DNA of 9,384 nt, taken from assembly GCA_964615565.1 (NCBI GenBank), contig CAZTPC010000027.1, positions 1 through 9,384 on the forward strand, in the 5' to 3' direction. The stretch is from CAZTPC01 sp964615565 (GTDB lineage Bacteria > Patescibacteriota > Saccharimonadia > Saccharimonadales > AWTP1-31). Position 1 is the stretch's first letter; each line of letters starts with the position of its first letter. Under the pieces are notes generated by a model. It saw nothing but the letters and a program-made list of their open reading frames with translations. It was not told where the DNA came from and did not search any database. A program made the position numbers and the translations under genes. Shown here in pieces: positions 6,957-9,384 of the stretch.

Positions 6957-6980
6957 GCAGTTAGTATTATACTGTTATAG
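6957..6980. promoter_or_regulatory. 24-bp symmetric bidirectional promoter between the GtrA-like and GT-C-like genes
   Basis: The whole divergent gap is 24 bp. Its core AGTATTATACT (6963-6973) is an 11-bp palindrome around position 6968. On the minus strand it contains TATAAT (6971-6966), 9 nt from the GtrA-like ATG. On the plus strand it contains overlapping TATTAT (6965-6970) and TATACT (6968-6973), 10 and 7 nt from ATG 6981. Any -35 elements must lie inside the opposite coding region; TTGTGA at 6943-6948 is a candidate for the plus direction. No Shine-Dalgarno is present on either side, so both messages would have leaders of a few bases at most. Confidence 0.6.
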
Positions 6981-8765
6981 ATGTCTTTTCTACCAGAATT
7001 ACGTGCCACTCTAGTGCGGCATAAGCGACCATTGCTACTCGGATTCGTACTATCCATCCCAATTTTCTTATTCTGTTTGCGGATGCTAATGACCGGGCGA
7101 AACCTACCAACTGGTGATGCGGATTACTTAATTCAAACCGTTCAGGCAGCACGCATAAGCATACTTGATCATGGTCAGTTCCCTTGGTGGAACCCTTGGA
7201 TTTCGGGCGGCGTACCATTGTTTGCCAATCCACAGTTCGGTCTATTGGCTTTACCGACAATACTTGGTCTAGTATTTGGCGCTGTGATCGGATACAAACT
7301 AGCGATCCTAGCCTACTTCCTGCTCGGATTTTATGGGCTTCTCTTGCTCTTCCGTAGAGGTCTTCGAACACCACTAACAACTTCCGTCCTCTTGGCATAC
7401 ATATGGACTTTCGGAACATTCCTGACCTATCGATCATTGGGGCACTACACGTTCCTGACCATCCAGTTTCTTCCCTACATGCTATATTTCTATATTGCCC
7501 GAGATAAAATACGTTATAGCTGGCTTTACTTTGGGTTGTCGGCAGCATTAGCAGCTCTAGCTGCTGCCCATAATATGACCATACTCAGCTATATAGTTAT
7601 CGCTTTCTTCATTGTTTTTGACATTGTTACATTAAAGCTTCTAGGTCTCAAAGCAAAGAATAAATCAGTGAGCCTAGAGATTACCGTCGTAAAGAACAAC
7701 CTGGTATTTCTGGTTAAATCAGGAGCAATATTCCTACTTTTAACGTCTTATCGCTTGATGTTTACCCTCGACTACCTAAATGACTATCCACGCAGCCAGC
7801 TTGATAATCCAGAGCCTACCGTTGGAGTCCTCAAGGGACTGTTCGCTATCGGTGGACCATTCCGTCAGTTTACTGACCCTCCTAAGCATCCACAGTGGTC
7901 ATGGATGGAAGCAAGCGCTTACATTGGTTTTACGACCTGTATTGCTGCCATAGTAATCGCTACTGTTATATGGCAGCAAAGAAAACGTGGCAATTGGAAG
8001 AAACTATTCAACTATAGTCCACTTAAGCTGCTCTTAACCGGATTAGTGTGCTTTGCTTTTGGACTTGGTAACTTCATTGGATCGGTCTCCCCATATTCCT
8101 TACTTCGCCATCTGCCGATTTTGTCATCAATGAGAGTTGCCAGTCGCTGGTTCGTTTTCTGCTCACTGCTCGTACTTCTATTTATTGCCGCATACAAGGG
8201 AGCTCGTTATCGAAAGATCATCAACATACTGTTACTAGTGAGCGTGCTCGAGCTATTCCTTATCTCAGAGCCACAACTTGCTAAGCCGTACATGTTTAGT
8301 TCTACAAAAGATCCAAAAGCTAGCACCTTCCAACAGAAATCCCATTACAACACAATGCGTGGCGGCGTGACTTACGACGAAAACCTTACCGACGCGACTT
8401 TCAATAATTACGGTCAGATTATAGCCGGGGATTCCCTGATAGACACACGTCCTGGCTCGCCTAGTCAGTTAGTGTCGAGTCGATGCTCCGTAGACGATGG
8501 GTGTAATTTTGTTCTGAGCGACAATGCAGTAGTTAGCTCATGGACGCCAAACAAGATAATACTCAAACGAACAGGCACTGGAGATATCGACCTGAATATG
8601 AATCCAGGGCGAGATTGGATGGTGAACAACGTATATGTCTTTGCAAAACTCAGAATAGTCGAGCCCAGTGTCGACTTTACTATTACCGACGAGTCTCAGA
8701 CAATTGAGCTACGAATGCTTCCGCGATATTCAGTCGATTGGGTGGCATGGAAAGTGCATCACTAG
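6981..8765 (+). CDS. Large polytopic membrane protein, GT-C/YfhO-like putative glycosyltransferase
   Basis: The 594-residue protein starts with a basic stretch and a helix (~18-37). An acidic loop TGDADYLIQ follows (D46, D48), then HGQFPWWNPWISGGVPLFAN, a pattern shared by many YfhO-like and other GT-C membrane proteins. In GT-C enzymes acidic residues in the first outer loop are usually catalytic. Roughly ten further hydrophobic segments follow, and the last ~160 residues, after SEPQLAKPYMF, form a hydrophilic, probably extracytoplasmic domain rich in beta strands. The inferred role is transfer of a sugar from a polyprenyl-phosphate donor to a surface acceptor, which would make it the third partner of the neighbouring GtrA- and GtrB-like proteins. 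Donor and acceptor are unknown. The start at 6981 is supported by the promoter only 7-10 nt upstream. Its end overlaps the preferred start of the next gene by 19 nt. Confidence 0.75.
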   Translation: MSFLPELRATLVRHKRPLLLGFVLSIPIFLFCLRMLMTGRNLPTGDADYLIQTVQAARISILDHGQFPWWNPWISGGVPLFANPQFGLLALPTILGLVFGAVIGYKLAILAYFLLGFYGLLLLFRRGLRTPLTTSVLLAYIWTFGTFLTYRSLGHYTFLTIQFLPYMLYFYIARDKIRYSWLYFGLSAALAALAAAHNMTILSYIVIAFFIVFDIVTLKLLGLKAKNKSVSLEITVVKNNLVFLVKSGAIFLLLTSYRLMFTLDYLNDYPRSQLDNPEPTVGVLKGLFAIGGPFRQFTDPPKHPQWSWMEASAYIGFTTCIAAIVIATVIWQQRKRGNWKKLFNYSPLKLLLTGLVCFAFGLGNFIGSVSPYSLLRHLPILSSMRVASRWFVFCSLLVLLFIAAYKGARYRKIINILLLVSVLELFLISEPQLAKPYMFSSTKDPKASTFQQKSHYNTMRGGVTYDENLTDATFNNYGQIIAGDSLIDTRPGSPSQLVSSRCSVDDGCNFVLSDNAVVSSWTPNKIILKRTGTGDIDLNMNPGRDWMVNNVYVFAKLRIVEPSVDFTITDESQTIELRMLPRYSVDWVAWKVHH

Positions 8766-9355
8766 AAAATCTTATGGGCAAAACAAAAAGTCGAGCGCTA
8801 CAATTCAGTGACTTTAAAACATCATGGTACCAACGCTGGGCAACTGAGCTAAAACAGGATAATGATCATCTTGATGGTTTTATGCTGAAATCAAACAAGT
8901 TTTGGCAGAATGCCGCAATCATTCAAGCATTGTACGAACACAAACTATTACAAGAAGGTACCAGTGGTCTTGGATTCGGAGTTGGAAACGAGCGACTTCC
9001 CGCGTTGCTTGCAAAGTACAATGTCGACGTCACAGCTACCGATCAAGACTACAGAAAAACAAAGGCCCTGCACTGGTCAAAGGGTGAGCTTGCCACCGGC
9101 CTAAAATCCCTCAACAAGTACGGTATCTGCGATGACGGCCAACTAAAAAAGCATGTTTCCTACATGCCAGCCGACATGAAGAAAATTCCTCCAAGCTTTA
9201 ATGAAAAATATGATTTTGTTTGGTCAAATTGCGCTCTCGGCCACTTAGGTTCGATAAAGGAAGGGCTTAGTTTTATCAATGATAGCCTATCGTGCCTCAA
9301 GCCAGGCGGTTGGTCTATTCACACCACCGAAACCAACGTACTTTCTAAAGACTAA
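8747..9355 (+). CDS. SAM-dependent methyltransferase, apparently cut short by an in-frame TAA
   Basis: From ATG 8747 the frame gives 202 residues. SRALQFSDFKTSWYQRWA, then FWQNAAIIQALYEHKLLQ, then GLGFGVGNERLPALLAKY (motif I, G74-G80) and VTATDQ recall a methyltransferase group found in surface-glycan and FkbM-type clusters. YDFVWSNCALGHLGSIKEGL and LKPGGWSIHTTETN are the later core strands. The substrate is unknown; glycan modification is inferred. Alternative starts are TTG 8738 and ATG 8774; the last would give MGKTKSRALQF and sit 8 nt after the upstream stop. None has a strong Shine-Dalgarno, so the exact start is unsure. The TAA at 9353 comes directly after a strand where relatives, as I recall them, continue, and the same frame stays open with plausible family sequence to the window end. 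It could be a pseudogene, an assembly error or a genuine shorter form. Confidence 0.72.
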   Translation: MESASLENLMGKTKSRALQFSDFKTSWYQRWATELKQDNDHLDGFMLKSNKFWQNAAIIQALYEHKLLQEGTSGLGFGVGNERLPALLAKYNVDVTATDQDYRKTKALHWSKGELATGLKSLNKYGICDDGQLKKHVSYMPADMKKIPPSFNEKYDFVWSNCALGHLGSIKEGLSFINDSLSCLKPGGWSIHTTETNVLSKD

Positions 9356-9384
9356 ACTGTCACTACGTGCGAAACAGTACTCTT
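9356..9384 (+). pseudogene. Possible continuation of the methyltransferase beyond the TAA
   Basis: After TAA 9353-9355 the same frame reads TVTTCETVL and then leaves the window. Methyltransferases with the HTTE.N motif, as I remember them, continue with a segment like 'SSND.T......TVLFRR.DIE', so this tail looks like real, displaced coding sequence. Only nine codons are visible, so support is limited. Confidence 0.4.

Noticed and set aside
6967..7548. A 193-codon minus-strand open frame opposite the GT-C-like gene
   Set aside because: Its product is a basic, low-hydrophobicity sequence with no recognisable domain. It lies wholly against a convincing membrane protein and would run into the divergent promoter.
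1..9384. UGA recoding, as in some other CPR lineages
   Set aside because: All genes read through in the standard code with glycine from GGN codons and no in-frame TGA. The window gives no sign of recoding, and the one suspicious stop is TAA.

Overview
The window looks like a piece of a small-genome Patescibacteria/CPR bacterium, most likely Candidatus Saccharibacteria (TM7). This is inferred from protein style. The secreted lysozyme-like protein carries the Cys-rich 'QKEQ ... AYGNRNFWRM..DWFG' signature, which I associate with Actinobacteria and Saccharibacteria. The short membrane-anchored protein next to it, with an 'NY.PPT.EE' linker and a 'GGTCTATF' Ig-like core, resembles proteins I know from Saccharibacteria. 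Genes are tightly packed, with overlaps and gaps of only 24-60 bp. No stop in the window is TGA and no gene needs TGA read as an amino acid, so UGA recoding is not visible. No rRNA, tRNA, CRISPR array, insertion sequence or phage gene was seen.

Layout. The left edge (1-163, minus) holds the start of a small multidrug-resistance/EamA-like membrane protein cut by the window. A 56-bp divergent intergenic region follows. Next come a class I SAM methyltransferase (220-921) and an overlapping large polytopic membrane protein with GT-C-like features (905-2918), which is interrupted by a 10-N assembly gap. A second transcription unit starts at 2979. It holds a membrane-anchored Ig-like protein, a secreted lysozyme-like enzyme fused to a seven-repeat beta-propeller (3545-5581), and a GtrB/DPMS-type polyprenyl-phosphate glycosyltransferase (5597-6541). 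A GtrA-family membrane protein (6956-6516, minus) meets the GtrB-like gene tail to tail with a 26-bp overlap. It diverges, across only 24 bp, from a second large GT-C-like membrane protein (6981-8765). That gene overlaps or abuts a second methyltransferase (8747-9355), whose frame seems to continue past an in-frame TAA to the window edge.

How the genes fit together (inference). The locus looks dedicated to the cell surface. The GtrB-like enzyme would charge a polyprenyl phosphate with a sugar, and GtrA and perhaps the SMR/EamA-like protein would help flip it. One or both GT-C-like proteins would transfer it to an extracytoplasmic acceptor, and the methyltransferases could decorate the glycan or a precursor. 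The hydrolase-propeller protein and its anchored neighbour are candidates for contact with, or remodelling of, a cell wall, either the cell's own or that of a host.

Regulation. All five genes that head a transcription unit have a -10-like hexamer ending only about 6-9 nt before the start codon, with no Shine-Dalgarno. Two genes inside the 2979-6541 unit have clear Shine-Dalgarno sites. This points to leaderless or near-leaderless transcription at unit heads. The clearest case is a symmetric, apparently bidirectional promoter in the 24 bp between the GtrA-like and GT-C-like genes.
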